Positions 32,305 to 45,095 of a stretch of DNA of 64,000 bases are shown here, one piece after another. Position numbers and translations under genes: made by a program. Source of the stretch: Portulaca oleracea (Eukaryota; Streptophyta; Magnoliopsida; Caryophyllales; Portulacaceae); NCBI GenBank assembly GCA_029582165.1, contig CM055893.1:29105679-29169678 (forward strand). The letters are read 5' to 3'. How positions within the stretch are numbered: the stretch's first letter is position 1; every line of letters starts with the position of its first letter. Below the pieces are notes generated by a model. The model had not been told where the DNA came from, searched no databases, and worked only from the letters and a program-made list of their open reading frames with translations.

Positions 32305-32601
32305 CATCAGAGACACCACCCGCCATCGTCTTTTCAGGCCTAGGAGTACTTTGGGCCATTGTTTGGGCCTTGGGTGATCCAACATCTCACTTCTTGGTCC
32401 TTTAAGCTGATAACTTGGATCTACACTTGCTTTTTGGGCTCGGTTTACATCGATTCTTCACAAATTCCCTACAAAACTCACAAAACTCCAAACCAAGTAT
32501 AATATGGGAAATTCGGGTATAAAATAACATAATCAAATCAAATATTCCCCAAATTCTCATCAAAACAACCAAGTTCTCATATATACAAGAAGCACTTATC
32601 A

Positions 32602-34615
32602 AAATCCCCCATGCTTAGTCCTTGCTTGTCCCTAAGAAAGTCCAAACTCAAAAGAAAAGGCAACGAAAGAAAATTAAAGAAAATTAAAGAAAACGGGACA
32701 AAAAGACTCAAAGAACTCAAAGCAAAAACAAAAAGACTCAAAAGTAAAAATTAACGAAAACGAAAATTTTTTATTTAATTACAAATCTGCAGGATGGCAA
32801 TGATAGAACATTCAATCAACCCAATCTAATCTAAAGTACAACCCAAGAGTGACAAAGAAGCCAATTTACACAAGTAAATGAAGACAAATTATTCAAGAAT
32901 GGTACTCATCAAGTTCAACCAATCACCCTTAATCACCGAATGAGATAAGAAGGCACATGTTAAGCATGAAACTAGGTAAGAGTGAAGAGCAAACTCACTT
33001 TCTGGGAATGTGGAAACACTCCTCTCATGTGTTTAAAGATGAAAAATCATTGAAAGTTCGCTCAAATACTCAAACCAAAGCCACAACCAACCACGTATTT
33101 GCTAAGAATCTCAACTCTCCACCGCAATTTGCAAAGCAACAATGACAATCAAGAGGACTTTCAAGGGTTGTAACGGGGCTAAGGTTAAGGTTAAGGAGTG
33201 GAAAATATTTGGGAATTGTGGAGCTAAAAGCCAAAGCTTGAAATTATGTTGCACCAATTCAACATACATACAATCTCACCACTTAAAATCAATCCAAATC
33301 AACCCCACAAACAATTGGAAACTTGCCTCAAAACAAAAGAAACACAATGTCAAACACTTTATTCACTTTTTTTCATTTTTTTCCGGAATTCTCCGATTTT
33401 TTTTCCCTTTTTCTGCTTTTTCTTTTTTCTTTTGTTTTGTTTTTTTTTTCCTTTTTTTCTTTGAATAAAACACACAAACAAACAAACTCACACTTATATA
33501 CACCTCACTAGGCAAGCTACCAATTCCAACCAACAACCTCAATGCACATAATTGGGGGAATCAAATCAATATTTACAACTCAACCCAATCCCCATCACAA
33601 ACCAAACCACCAAAGTAACCACAATCAACCCAACTTCATACTCAACAGATTTCAAGCAATGGCTTAAGGGTAGGAAATATATAATCGGCCAAGGCTCATA
33701 ATGTGGGTTCAAGAAGAGAAAAAGTCAAGGCAAGAAAGGGGCTAACTACGGATATTCTGATGTAAACGGGTGGTCAAGGCTTGCGGGTTCAAATCCTAAT
33801 GCCTCTATCATCTTGTCAATGTACAACGATAGCAATTTCAAGGAGATGCAAAGCAAATGAAGGAGGATGCAACAATGGTGAGTCACTCATGGAAATAAGA
33901 CTAATAAAGATGATTAGTCTTTCCTTTTAGGCTTATGTGGACTCACTGGTAGCGCCAACAACCATTACCTAGTTTAAAAGATATGCATATGCACAACTCA
34001 CTCTACAATAGAAACAAAGGCAATCGGTCTTACTATCCTAGCACAATTCTCACAACAATTAGCTTCACAACTCAAGTCAATTCACAGTCTTTCACAAGCG
34101 GCCTATACAGGATCAAATCAAGTCAAAAGAAAACTATCACGCCAAATCTTATATCAAACAGTTTTTTTTTTTTTTTTACTTTTTCTCAATTTTCAAAAAC
34201 TTTTTACAAGACTAAAGATGAAAATAAGAAAATAAGAAAACGAAAACGAACTACGAAAAGAGGAAATTAAAACTACAAGAAAATCTAGAAAACAAAGAAA
34301 ATAAAAACAAAACAAAAGAAAAAGACTCAAAACAAGTTAAAAATCAAAAATAAAAAACGACTCAAAACACACATATCCACAAAAAGTTACACAAATCCCC
34401 CCATGCTTGAACCGAGCATTGTCCGCAATGCGAAACATCACCCGAGAAGCAAAGGAAGAAAACACAAATCTAGAAAAATCAAAAATAAAAAGAAGAAAAA
34501 TAAGGAAAAATTTTAGAAAATCCTAAAAAAAAATAAAATGAAAATAAAATCGAAAAAGCTTGGGTTGCCTCCCAAGAAGCGCTTGTTTAATGTCCTAAGC
34601 TGGACAAGGTACCTC
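32602..34615 (-). other. Non-coding 3' region of Athila unit 1
   Basis: This is the stretch between the end of the gag-pro frame and the 3' LTR. It holds A/T homopolymer-rich sequence, the phrase GGTTCAAGCATGGGGGGAT (minus), a perfect stem AGACTAAT/ATTAGTCT (33898-33905, 33913-33920), and the PPT. Lys/Phe-rich frames at 33142-33511 and 33983-34270 are translations of homopolymer tracts, not genes. Confidence 0.75.
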
Positions 34616-37327
34616 TCAACCCGGTGAATAGTCCATAACTCCATAGCCAAGGGCTTTTGGAGCTTCACATTGCATAGTACCTCCAAATATCTTCAAACTG
34701 ACCCCACAGCTTGGGTCAAACTCATCACCTCCTTCAAAAATGGAGGGATCTCCATCATCAAACCTGAAAATCTCATTGAAAGCACCCTTGTTAATAGCAT
34801 AAGGCACGTTCTTGATGATGTTAGGTGGGGGCAAAATTTCTTTTATCCCCATCCTCGCATCGCCAAGTTCATGGCCTTTATCAATAAATAAACCACAAGG
34901 ATGTTCAACAAAATTATCATGAAACTTCTCAAGTTTTTCACTCTCCACTACATGCACACAATCATCTTTCTTTTCACAAATCATACCATCAACATTCTTA
35001 TCCTTCTCACCAAACACATCAACACCAAAGCAAGGGGAAACGCCACGTGGCAAAACATCATGGAATAAATCAAACTCAAGTTCATGTTCCCCTATCCTAA
35101 ACTTCATCTTTCCACATTGTACATTTATGACACACCCTACGGTAGCAAGAAAAGGTCTCCCCAAAATGATTTGGGTACGGGAATCTTCTGCATATCAATG
35201 ATGACAAAATCAATCGGCACATAGCAATCACCCACCTTAAGGGGAAAATCCTCCAAAATACCCTTAGGGTACTTGATAGAACGATCCGCCATTTGCAATG
35301 ACATGGTAGTTGGTCTTAACTCTCCTAGGTTCAACCGTTCATACAAAGAATAGGGCATTAAGCTTACACTAGAACCCACATCACACAAAGCTCGATCAAC
35401 GGTTAAGCTACCTAGGCCACATGGAATACTAAAGCTTCCCGGGTCCTTAAGCTTAGGAGTAAGCTTGTTAAGAACCACAGAACTACATTCTTCAGTCAAA
35501 GCAACTTCCTCAATTTCATCAATTTTCCTCTTTTTAGAGAGGATTTCTTTCAAAAACTTTGCATACAAAGGCATTTGAGATAAAACATCCAAAAACGGCA
35601 CATTCACATTCAATTGCTTTAACATATTAAAGAACTTGCCGAATTTTGCATCAAATTTAGCCTTAGCATATCTTTGAGGAAAGGGTAACGGTGGTTTGTA
35701 AACTCTAGGTGGAGATGAAGGTCGGGTTTCGGTGTTCTCTTTTGAATGCTCACTCAAGGTCTTCTCTTTCAAAACTAACAACATTCTCACTAGGCCTCTC
35801 AACCTCTTTCTCAACCACAACTCCCCCATGCTTGGTATTTGGCACGCTAGGTCCCTCATATTGTGTCCCACTCCTCAAAACAATGGCATTACATTGTTCC
35901 TTAGGGTTAGGTTGGGCTTTAGGAAGCATTCTGAGGGGTATTGGAGGTACCAGCTTGAATGGCAATTTGATTCTCAAGCATTTGAGTGTGGGTGCTCATA
36001 AGGTCAACTTTAGTAGCTAAGGCCTTAATCACCTCGTCTTGTCTTTGTTGATGCTCAAGTTGCCGTTGTTGATGATGTTGTTGAGACAACATCAAAGCTT
36101 GTATCATAGCCTCTAGGTTAGGCTTTTGGGGAGCTTGTGGTGGAGGTGCTTGGGGTTGTCTTTGTCCTTGGGGTTGACCCATTTGGTTATTATTCCGGTA
36201 AGAAAAGTTTGGGTGGAACCTAAAACCGGGATTGTAAGTATTGGAAAAAGGGTCAAAGTTTTGCCTATGAGAAGGGTTACCAACATAGTTAACCACTTCG
36301 GTCGATTCATTGCTAACCAACCCACTAGGACAATTCAAGGTCTCATGCTCATATGATTGACACGACGCACATGGTTGGGGAGGGGGAGCATTCACATTCA
36401 ACAAATCCATCTTCTTAGTCATGGCATCCAACTTATCATTCAACATAGAAATAGCATCAACTTCATACTTACCTCCCGTCCTCTTGGAACGGGGCTTTGA
36501 CCACTGGTAGCTATTGATTGCCATCTCCTCAATCAAAGTTTGGAGTTTCGCCACTGTCTTGGACATGATGTTGCCTCCTGCCGCCGCCAAGATGTTGGCC
36601 TCAAGTTGTCATCCACCCCGTTGTAGAAAGCTTGGATCGGAACCCACAGTTCTAAACCATGGTGGGGGCATTGACGCAAGAGGTCCTTGAACCTCTCCCA
36701 CGCTTCATAGAGGGACTCATTCGGCTCTTGGACAAATGTTGAGATTGGATTCCGGAGGCTCGTCAACTTGCTAGGAGGAAAGTACTTCGCCAAGAATAGG
36801 CTAGCAAGTTGGTCAAAAGTAGTGATGGCAGAGCTTGATGGAAGAGCATCCAACCACTCCCAAGCCTTCCCTTCAAGTGAGAAGGGAAACAATCGCAGCT
36901 TGATTGCATCGGTCGTTGCATCATTTGCCTTAAAGGTCTCACATGCTTGGTTAAATAGGCGAAGGTGCCAGTTGGGATCTTCATTTGGGAGGCCATGGAA
37001 TGGGTTGGCCTTCACCAAATTGATGAGTGAACTCCTCAGCTCGAAATCGTCAGAGGCCACTCTTGGAGGATTAATGGCGGAGGGTTGATTTGTGACATTT
37101 GGCATCACATAGGAGCCAAGCGTGATTCTAGGCTCTCCACTGCCGCCTCCACCGGACATGGTGTTCTTTCGCTTGGAATTCTCTTCTTGTCTTCTTCGGG
37201 CGTGCTCTAACTTTTGCTTCTTTCGCCGAGAGCGAAAGGTTCTTTCGATTTCAGGATCAAGCTCAAAGAGTGGAGCCTTTTGCATGCACGTAGAGTAAAC
37301 CTCGCAAGACAAAAACCAAAACACCAA
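34616..37327 (-). pseudogene. gag-pro: Athila gag-protease, unit 1
   Basis: Read from 37327 downward: a 264-codon gag start with the retrotransposon gag domain (NPFHGLPNEDPNWHLRLF, LRLFPFSLEGKAWEWLDALP), then a frameshift into AAAGGNIMSKTVAKLQTLIE at 36590, and a CCHC knuckle CASCQSYEHETLNC. A Gln/Pro-rich linker follows. The protease-like part has LCDVGSSVSLMPYSLYERL (catalytic Asp) and ILGRPFLAT-like sequence; further frameshifts occur near 35870 and 35150. It ends GYGVMDYSPG at 34616. No RT follows. Gag packages RNA; protease matures Gag. Confidence 0.85.
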
Positions 37328-37400
37328 GGAAAATCAAAACAGAAAATAAAAGACTTAGGCAACCTTAGGGTATTCATTCAGTGGCTGGCTAGGGACAAAG

Positions 37401-37418
37401 TCCCAGGCAACGGCGCCA
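37401..37418 (-). other. Primer-binding site, Athila unit 1
   Basis: TGGCGCCGTTGCCTGGGA on the minus strand, six bases after the LTR end. This is the Asp-tRNA-type PBS typical of Athila. Unit 2 has it at 43646-43629. Unit 4 has a one-base variant (TGGCGTCGTTGCC, 56122-56105). Confidence 0.85.
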
Positions 37419-37424
37419 AAAACT

Positions 37425-38848
37425 TGATAAGCCGCAAGTGCACGGGTGAAATTGTAGCATAAATCAAGGTCGTTCCCACAGGGACTTTTCCTTTCAACTC
37501 ACTGAACTAGCCTCCTAATTGATCGCTAAGTCGATCTGTTTTTGGTTTGAAATAACTAAATCTAAATCTAATCACAATCAAGAACTAAACAAAAGGTTAT
37601 TCACACAAACTTTTCGAATTTAATCAAGGAAAAAAGGCGTTCAGGGGACGAAACCTAAGTCAAATAACAAATCAACGATGTGGATTGAACTCTCATTTCA
37701 TTAATTTGCACAATCAAGGTTCGATAATCGCATAGAACACTTCGCAATGAGATTTTGTCACTAGAGCGAATTGCCAAGACTAACCAAGCACCTACTTTCG
37801 TGGTTATTTCGATTTAGTCAAGGTTAAAGATCTAATTATCTCAAGAACCCTAGTTAAAACTTCTATGTCTAGATAATTTTAACTAGTTCAATCTAAGTTT
37901 TCGGGTAATCAAACTTCTCCTTTCGATTTCATTCAACAACCTATTAACATGCAATTGGTGATCAAAAGCAATAACAATTCAATTCAAAGATCAAATAGAT
38001 TGAAACAAACTAAATTCATGATAATTCAATCCAACAAAGTCAATTCATCAAGCAACTTCAAAGGTTCATCCTAAACTAAAAAGAACTACTCACTATTCAT
38101 GTTTAAAACTACAATGCAATTGAAATCTATTCTAGAAAGCATATGAAAATCTATGAGAGAATGAGAAATAAACCCAAGTGAAGAACAAACTTGCTAGGAA
38201 TCAACAATGGAGGACTTTTGCTCCTCCACTTCAAAGTATGTTCGAGTTGCTCTTCAATCTTCAATCTACTCTCAATCTTCAATCATGGAATGGAATGGAA
38301 TATGGATGATGAATGATATGATTAGGGCATGAAATGGATGATGGTGGATTGATTCTCTCAAACTACGTCGGAAATAAGCATAATATAGGCAAATATCAAC
38401 TCAAAACCGCCGAAAATGAAAAGACAGGAGAGGCACGGACCGTGCCAGGGGTGACACGGACCGTGCTCATAGTGACACGGACCGTGCCCCCCTAGGCACT
38501 ACCCGTCGCTTCACCGCTCATAATTCTTCACGTTCGGTCATAGGCACTACCCGCATCAGACACCACCCGCCATCGTCTTTTTCAGGCCTAGGAGTACTTT
38601 GGGCCATTGTTTGGGCCTTGGGTGATCCAACATCTCACTTCTTGGTCCTTTAAGCTGATAACTTGGATCTACACTTGCTTTTTGGGCTCGGTTTACATCG
38701 ATTCTTCACAAATTCCCTACAAAACTCACAAAACTCCAAACCAAGTATAATATGGGAACTTCGGTATAAAATAACATAATCAAATCAAATATTCCCCAAA
38801 TTCTCATCAAAACAACCAAGTTCTCATATATACAAGAAGCACTTATCA
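37425..38848 (-). repeat. Athila LTR 2 (internal; 1424 bp)
   Basis: Same termini as LTR 1. It carries CAACTCACTGAAC and CAAGGAAAAAAGG variants shared with LTRs 3 and 4 but not with the outer LTRs. The palindrome cluster has lost bases (GGCACTACCCGTCGC). Confidence 0.9.
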
Positions 38849-40850
38849 AAATCCCCCATGCTTAGTCCTTGCTTGTCCCTAAGAAAGTCCAAACTCAAAA
38901 GAAAAGGCAACGAAAGAAAATTAAAGAAAATTAAAGAAAACGGGACAAAAAGACTCAAAGAACTCAAAGCAAAAACAAAAAGACTCAAAAGTAAAAATTA
39001 ACGAAAACGAAAATTTTTTATTTAATTACAAATCTGCAGGATGGCAATGATAGAACATTCAATCAACCCAATCTAATCTAAAGTACAACCCAAGAGTGAC
39101 AAAGAAGCCAATTTACACAAGTAAATGAAGACAAATTATTCAAGAATGGTACTCATCAAGTTCAACCAATCACCCTTAATCACCGAATGAGATAAGAAGG
39201 CACATGTTAAGCATGAAACTAGGTAAGAGTGAAGAGCAAACTCACTTTCTGGGAATGTGGAAACACTCCTCTCATGTGTTTAAAGATGAAAAATCATTGA
39301 AAGTTCGCTCAAATACTCAAACCAAAGCCACAACCAACCACGATTTGCTAAGAATCTCAACTCTCCACCGCACTGCAAAGCAACAATGACAATCAAGAGG
39401 ACTTTCAAGGGTTGTAACGGGCTAAGGTTAAGGTTAAGGAGTGGAAAATATTTGGGAATTGTGGAGCTAAAAGCCAAAGCTTGAAATTATGTTGCACCAA
39501 TTCAACATACATACAATCTCACCACTTAAAATCAATCCAAATCAACCCCACAAACAATTGGAAACTTGCCTCAAAACAAAAGAAACACAATGTCAAACAC
39601 TTTATTCACTTTTTTTCATTTTTTTCCGGAATTCTCCGATTTTTTTTCCCTTTTTCTGCTTTTTCTTTTTTCTTTTGTTTTGTTTTTTTTTTCCTTTTTT
39701 TCTTTGAATAAAACACACAAACAAACAAACTCACACTTATATACACCTCACTAGGCAAGCTACCAATTCCAACCAACAACCTCAATGCACATAATTGGGG
39801 GAATCAAATCAATATTTACAACTCAACCCAATCCCCATCACAAACCAAACCACCAAAGTAACCACAATCAACCCAACTTCATACTCAATGATTTCAAGCA
39901 ATGGCTTAAGGGTAGGAAATATATAATCGCCAAGGCTCATAATGTGGGTTCAAGAGAAAAAGTCAAGGCAAGAAAGGGGCTAACTACGGATATTCGATGT
40001 AAACGGGTGGTCAAGGTCATGTTCAAATCCTAATGCCTCTATCATCTTGTCAATGTACAACGCATAGCAATTTCAAGGAGATGCAAAGCAAATGAAGGAG
40101 GATGCAACAATGGTGAGTCACTCATGGAAATAAGACTAATAAAGATGATTAGTCTTTCCTTTTAGGCTTATGTGGACTCACTGTAGCGCCAACAACCATT
40201 ACCTAGTTTAAAAGATATGCATATGCACAACTCACTCTTACAATAGAAACAAAGGCAATCGGTCTTACTATCCTAGCACAATTCTCACAACAATTAGCTT
40301 CACAACTCAAGTCAATTCACGTCTTTTCACAAACGGCCTATACAGGATCAAATCAAGTCAAAAGAAAACTATCACGCCAAATCTTATATCAAACAGTTTT
40401 TTTTTTTTACTTTTTTTTTTCCTTTTTCTCAATTTTCAAAAACTTTTTACAAGACTAAAGATGAAAATAAGAAAACGAAAACGAACTACGAAAAGAGGAA
40501 ATTAAAACTACAAGAAAATCTAGAAAACAAAGAAAATAAAAACAAAACAAAAGAAAAAGACTCAAAACAAGTTAAAAATCAAAAATAAAAAACGACTCAA
40601 AACACACATATCCACAAAAAGTTACACAAATCCCCCCATGCTTGAACCGAGCATTGTCCGCAATGCGAAACATCACCCGAGAAGCAAAGGAAGAAAACAC
40701 AAATCTAGAAAAATCAAAAATAAAAAGAAGAAAAATAAGGAAAAATTTTAGAAAATCCTAAAAAAAAATAAAATGAAAATAAAATCGAAAAAGCTTGGGT
40801 TGCCTCCCAAGAAGCGCTTGTTTAATGTCCTAAGCTGGACAAGGTACCTC
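38849..40850 (-). other. Non-coding 3' region of Athila unit 2
   Basis: Nearly identical to 32602-34615 with small indels in homopolymers. No gene. Confidence 0.75.
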
Positions 40851-43565
40851 TCAACCCGGTGAATAGTCCATAACTCCATAGCCAAGGGCTTTTGGAGCTT
40901 CACATTGCATAGTACCTCCAAATATCTTCAAACTGACCCCACAGCTTGGGTCAAACTCATCACCTCCTTCAAAAATGGAGGGATCTCCATCATCAAACCT
41001 GAAAATCTCATTGAAAGCACCCTTGTTAATAGCATAAGGCACGTTCTTGATGATGTTAGGTGGGGGCAAAATTTCTTTTATCCCCATCCTCGCATCGCCA
41101 AGTTCATGGCCTTTATCAATAAATAAACCACAAGGATGTTCAACAAAATTATCATGAAACTTCTCAAGTTTTTCACTCTCCACTACATGCACACAATCAT
41201 CTTTCTTTTCACAAATCATACCATCAACATTCTTATCCTTCTCACCAAACACATCAACACCAAAGCAAGGGGAAACGCCACGCGCAAAACATCACGGAAT
41301 AAATCAAACTCAAGTTCATGTTCCCTATCCTAAACTTCATCTTTCCACATTGTACATTTATGACACACCCTACGGTAGCAAGAAAAGGTCTCCCCAAAAT
41401 GATTTGGGTACGGGAATCTTCGGGCATATCAATGATGACAAAATCAATCGGCACATAGCAATCACCCACCTTAAGGGGAAAATCCTCCAAAATACCCTTA
41501 GGGTACTTGATAGAACGATCCGCCATTTGCAATGACATGGTAGTTGGTCTTAACTCTCCTAGGTTCAACGTTCATACAAAGAATAGGGCATTGCTTACAC
41601 TAGAACCCACATCACACAAAGCTCGATCAACTGTTAAGCTACCTAGGCCATGGAATACTAAAGCTTCCTGTCCTTAAGCTTAGGAGTAAGCTTGTTAAGA
41701 ACCACGTAACTACATTCTTCATCAAAGCAACTTCCTCAATTTCATCAATTTTCCTCTTTAGAGAGGATTTCTTTCAAAAACTTTGCATACAAAGGCATTT
41801 GAGATAAAACATCCAAAAACGGCACATTCACATTCAATTGCTTTAACATATTAAAGAACTTGCCGAATTTTGCATCAAATTTAGCCTTAGCATATCTTTG
41901 AGGAAAGGGTAACGGTGGTTTGTAAACTCTAGGTGGAGATGAAGGTCGGGTTTCGGTGTTCTCTTTTGAATGCTCACTCAAGGTCTTTCTCTCTTCAAAA
42001 CTAACAACATTCTCACTAGGCCTCTCAACCTCTTTCTCAACCACAACTCCCCCATGCTTGGTATTTGGCACGCTAGGTCCCTCATATTGTGTCCCACTCC
42101 TCAAAACAATGGCATTACATTGTTCCTTAGGGTTAGGTTCGGGCTTTCCGGGAAGCATTCCCGGAGGGGTATTGGAGGTACCAGCTTGAATGGCAATTTG
42201 ATTCTCAAGCATTTGAGTGTGGGTGCTCATAAGGTCAACTTTAGTAGCTAAGGCCTTAATCACCTCGTCTTGTCTTTGTTGATGCTCAAGTTGCCGTTGT
42301 TGATGATGTTGTTGAGACAACATCAAAGCTTGTATCATAGCCTCTAGGTTAGGCTTTTGGGGAGCTTGTGGTGGAGGTGCTTGGGGTTGTCTTTGTCCTT
42401 GGGGTTGACCCATTTGGTTATTATTCCGGTAAGAAAAGTTTGGGTGGAACCTAAAACCGGGATTGTAAGTATTGGAAAAAGGGTCAAAGTTTTGCCTATG
42501 AGAAGGGTTACCAACATAGTTAACCACTTCGGTCGATTCATTGCTAACCAACCCACTAGGACAATTCAAGGTCTCATGCTCATATGATTGACACGACGCA
42601 CATGGTTGGGGAGGGGGAGCATTCACATTCAACAAATCCATCTTCTTAGTCATGGCATCCAACTTATCATTCAACATAGAAATAGCATCAACTTCATACT
42701 TACCTCCCGTCCTCTTGGAACGGGGCTTTGACCACTGGTAGCTATTGATTGCCATCTCCGCAATCAAAGTTTGGAGTTTCGCCATCGCTCGACATGATGT
42801 TGCCTCCTGCCGCCGCCAAGATGTTGGCCTCAAGTTGTCATCCACCCCGTTGTAGAAAGCTTGGATCGGAACCCACAGTTCTAAACCATGGTGGGGGCAT
42901 TGACGCAAGAGGTCCTTGAACCTCTCCCACGCTTCATAGAGGGACTCATTCGGCTCTTGGACAAATGTTGAGATTGGATTCCGGAGGCTCGTCAACTTGC
43001 TAGGAGGAAAGTACTTCGCCAAGAATAGGCTAGCAAGTTGGTCAAAAGTAGTGATGGCAGAGCTTGATGGAAGAGCATCCAACCACTCCCAAGCCTTCCC
43101 TTCAAGTGAGAAGGGAAACAATCGCAGCTTGATTGCATCGGGCGTTGCATCATTTGCCTTAAAGGTCTCACATGCTTGGTTAAATAGGCGAAGGTGCCAG
43201 TTGGGATCTTCATTTGGGAGGCCATGGAATGGGTTGGCCTTCACCAAATTGATGAGTGAACTCCTCAGCTCGAAATCGTCAGAGGCCACTCTTGGAGGAT
43301 TAATGGCGGAGGGTTGATTTGTGACATTTGGCATCACATAGGAGCCAAGCGTGATTCTAGGCTCTCCACTGCCGCCTCCACCGGACATGGTGTTCTTTCG
43401 CTTGGAATTCTCTTCTTGTCTTCTTCGGGCGTGCTCTAACTTTTGCTTCTTTCGCCGAGAGCGAAAGGTTCTTTCGATTTCAGGATCAAGCTCAAAGAGT
43501 GGAGCCTTTTGCATGCACGTAGAGTAAACCTCGCAAGAAAAAACCAAAACACCAAGGAAAATCAA
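40851..43565 (-). pseudogene. gag-pro: Athila gag-protease, unit 2
   Basis: The longest uninterrupted gag of the array: 606 codons (43565-41745) run through the gag domain, CCHC knuckle and linker to LKEILSKEEN. The frameshift present in the other units near AAAGGNIM is compensated here by a 2-base loss at about 42785-42790. The frame is lost before the protease core, which is then read as 41568-41254 and 41252-40851. RT and later domains are absent. Confidence 0.85.
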
Positions 43566-43652
43566 AACAGAAAATAAAAGACTTAGGCAACCTTAGGGTA
43601 TTCATTCAGTGGCTGGCTAGGGACAAAGTCCCAGGCAACGGCGCCAAAAACT

Positions 43653-45095
43653 TGATAAGCCGCAAGTGCACGGGTGAAATTGTAGCATAAATCAAGGTCG
43701 TTCCCACAGGGACTTTTCCTTTCAACTCACTGAACTAGCCTCCTAATTGATCGCTAAGTCGATCTGTTTTTGGTTTGAAATAACTAAATCTAAATCTAAT
43801 CACAATCAAGAACTAAACAAAAGGTTATTCACACAAACTTTTCGAATTTAATCAAGGAAAAAAGGCGTTCAGGGGACGAAACCTAAGTCAAATAACAAAT
43901 CAACGATGTGGATTGAACTCTCATTTCATTAATTTGCACAATCAAGGTTCGATAATCGCATAGAACACTTCGCAATGAGATTTTGTCACTAGAGCGAATT
44001 GCCAAGACTAACCAAGCACCTACTTTCGTGGTTATTTCGATTTAGTCAAGGTTAAAGATCTAATTATCTCAAGAACCCTAGTTAAAACTTCTATGTCTAG
44101 ATAATTTTAACTAGTTCAATCTAAGTTTTCGGGTAATCAAACTTCTCCTTTCGGTACTTCATTCAACAACCTATTAACATGCAATTGGTGATCAAGCAAA
44201 AGCAATAACAATTCAATTCAAAGATCAAATAGATTGAAACAAACTAAATTCATGATAATTCAATCCAACAAAGTCAATTCATCAAGCAACTTCAAAGGTT
44301 CATCCCCTAAACTAAAAAGAACTACTCACTATTCATGTTTAAAACTACAATGCAATTGAAATCTATTCTAGAAAGCATATGAAAATCTATGAGAGAATGA
44401 GAAATAAACCCAAGTGAAGAACAAACTTGCTAGGAATCAACAATGGAGGACTTTTGCTCCTCCACTTCAAAGTATGTTCGAGTTGCTCTTCAATCTTCAA
44501 TCTACTCTCAATCTTCAATCATGGAATGGAATGGAATATGGATGATGAATGATATGATTAGGGCATGAAATGGATGATGGTGGATTGATTCTCTCAAACT
44601 ACGTCGGAAATAAGCATAATATAGGCAAATATCAACTCAAAACCGCCGAAAATGAAAAGACAGGAGAGGCACGGACCGTGCCAGGGGTGACACGGACCGT
44701 GCTCATAGTGACACGGACCGTGCCCCCCTAGGCACTACCCGTGTCGCTTCACTGCTCATAATTCTTCACGTTCTGGTCATAGGCACTACCCGTGCCACTG
44801 TAGACACCACCCGTGCCACTGTCTTTTTCAGGCCTAGGAGTACTTTGGGCCATTGTTTGGGCCTTGGGTGATCCAACATCTCACTTCTTGGTCCTTTAAG
44901 CTGATAACTTGGATCTACACTTGCTTTTTGGGCTCGGTTTACATCGATTCTTCACAAATTCCCTACAAAACTCACAAAACTCCAAACCAAGTATAATATG
45001 GGAAATTCGGGTATAAAATAACATAATCAAATCAAATATTCCCCAAATTCTCATCAAAACAACCAAGTTCTCATATATACAAGAAGCACTTATCA
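43653..45095 (-). repeat. Athila LTR 3 (internal; 1443 bp)
   Basis: Same termini; CAACTCACTGAAC variant. The palindrome cluster is the most complete of the array, with GGCACTACCCGTGCC followed by CACCACCCGTGCC. Confidence 0.9.

Larger units (their letters stand above)
31163..32601 (-). repeat. Athila LTR 1 (outer, 3' LTR; 1439 bp)
   Basis: On the minus strand it begins TGATAAGTGCTTCTTG after the PPT GCATGGGGGATTT and ends TGCGGCTTATCA. The termini TGATAAG/CTTATCA are inverted repeats. The minus-strand TATA-like CCTATATTATGC is at 32133-32122. It carries the variant CAACGCACTGAAC. Confidence 0.9.

Noticed and set aside
33142..33511. Phe/Lys-rich open frames repeated in each Athila unit (also near 39481-39754, 45636-46005 and 51844-52210)
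   Set aside because: They translate T-rich homopolymers in the antisense of the Athila 3' non-coding region; overlapping frames are equally open and no domain is seen.
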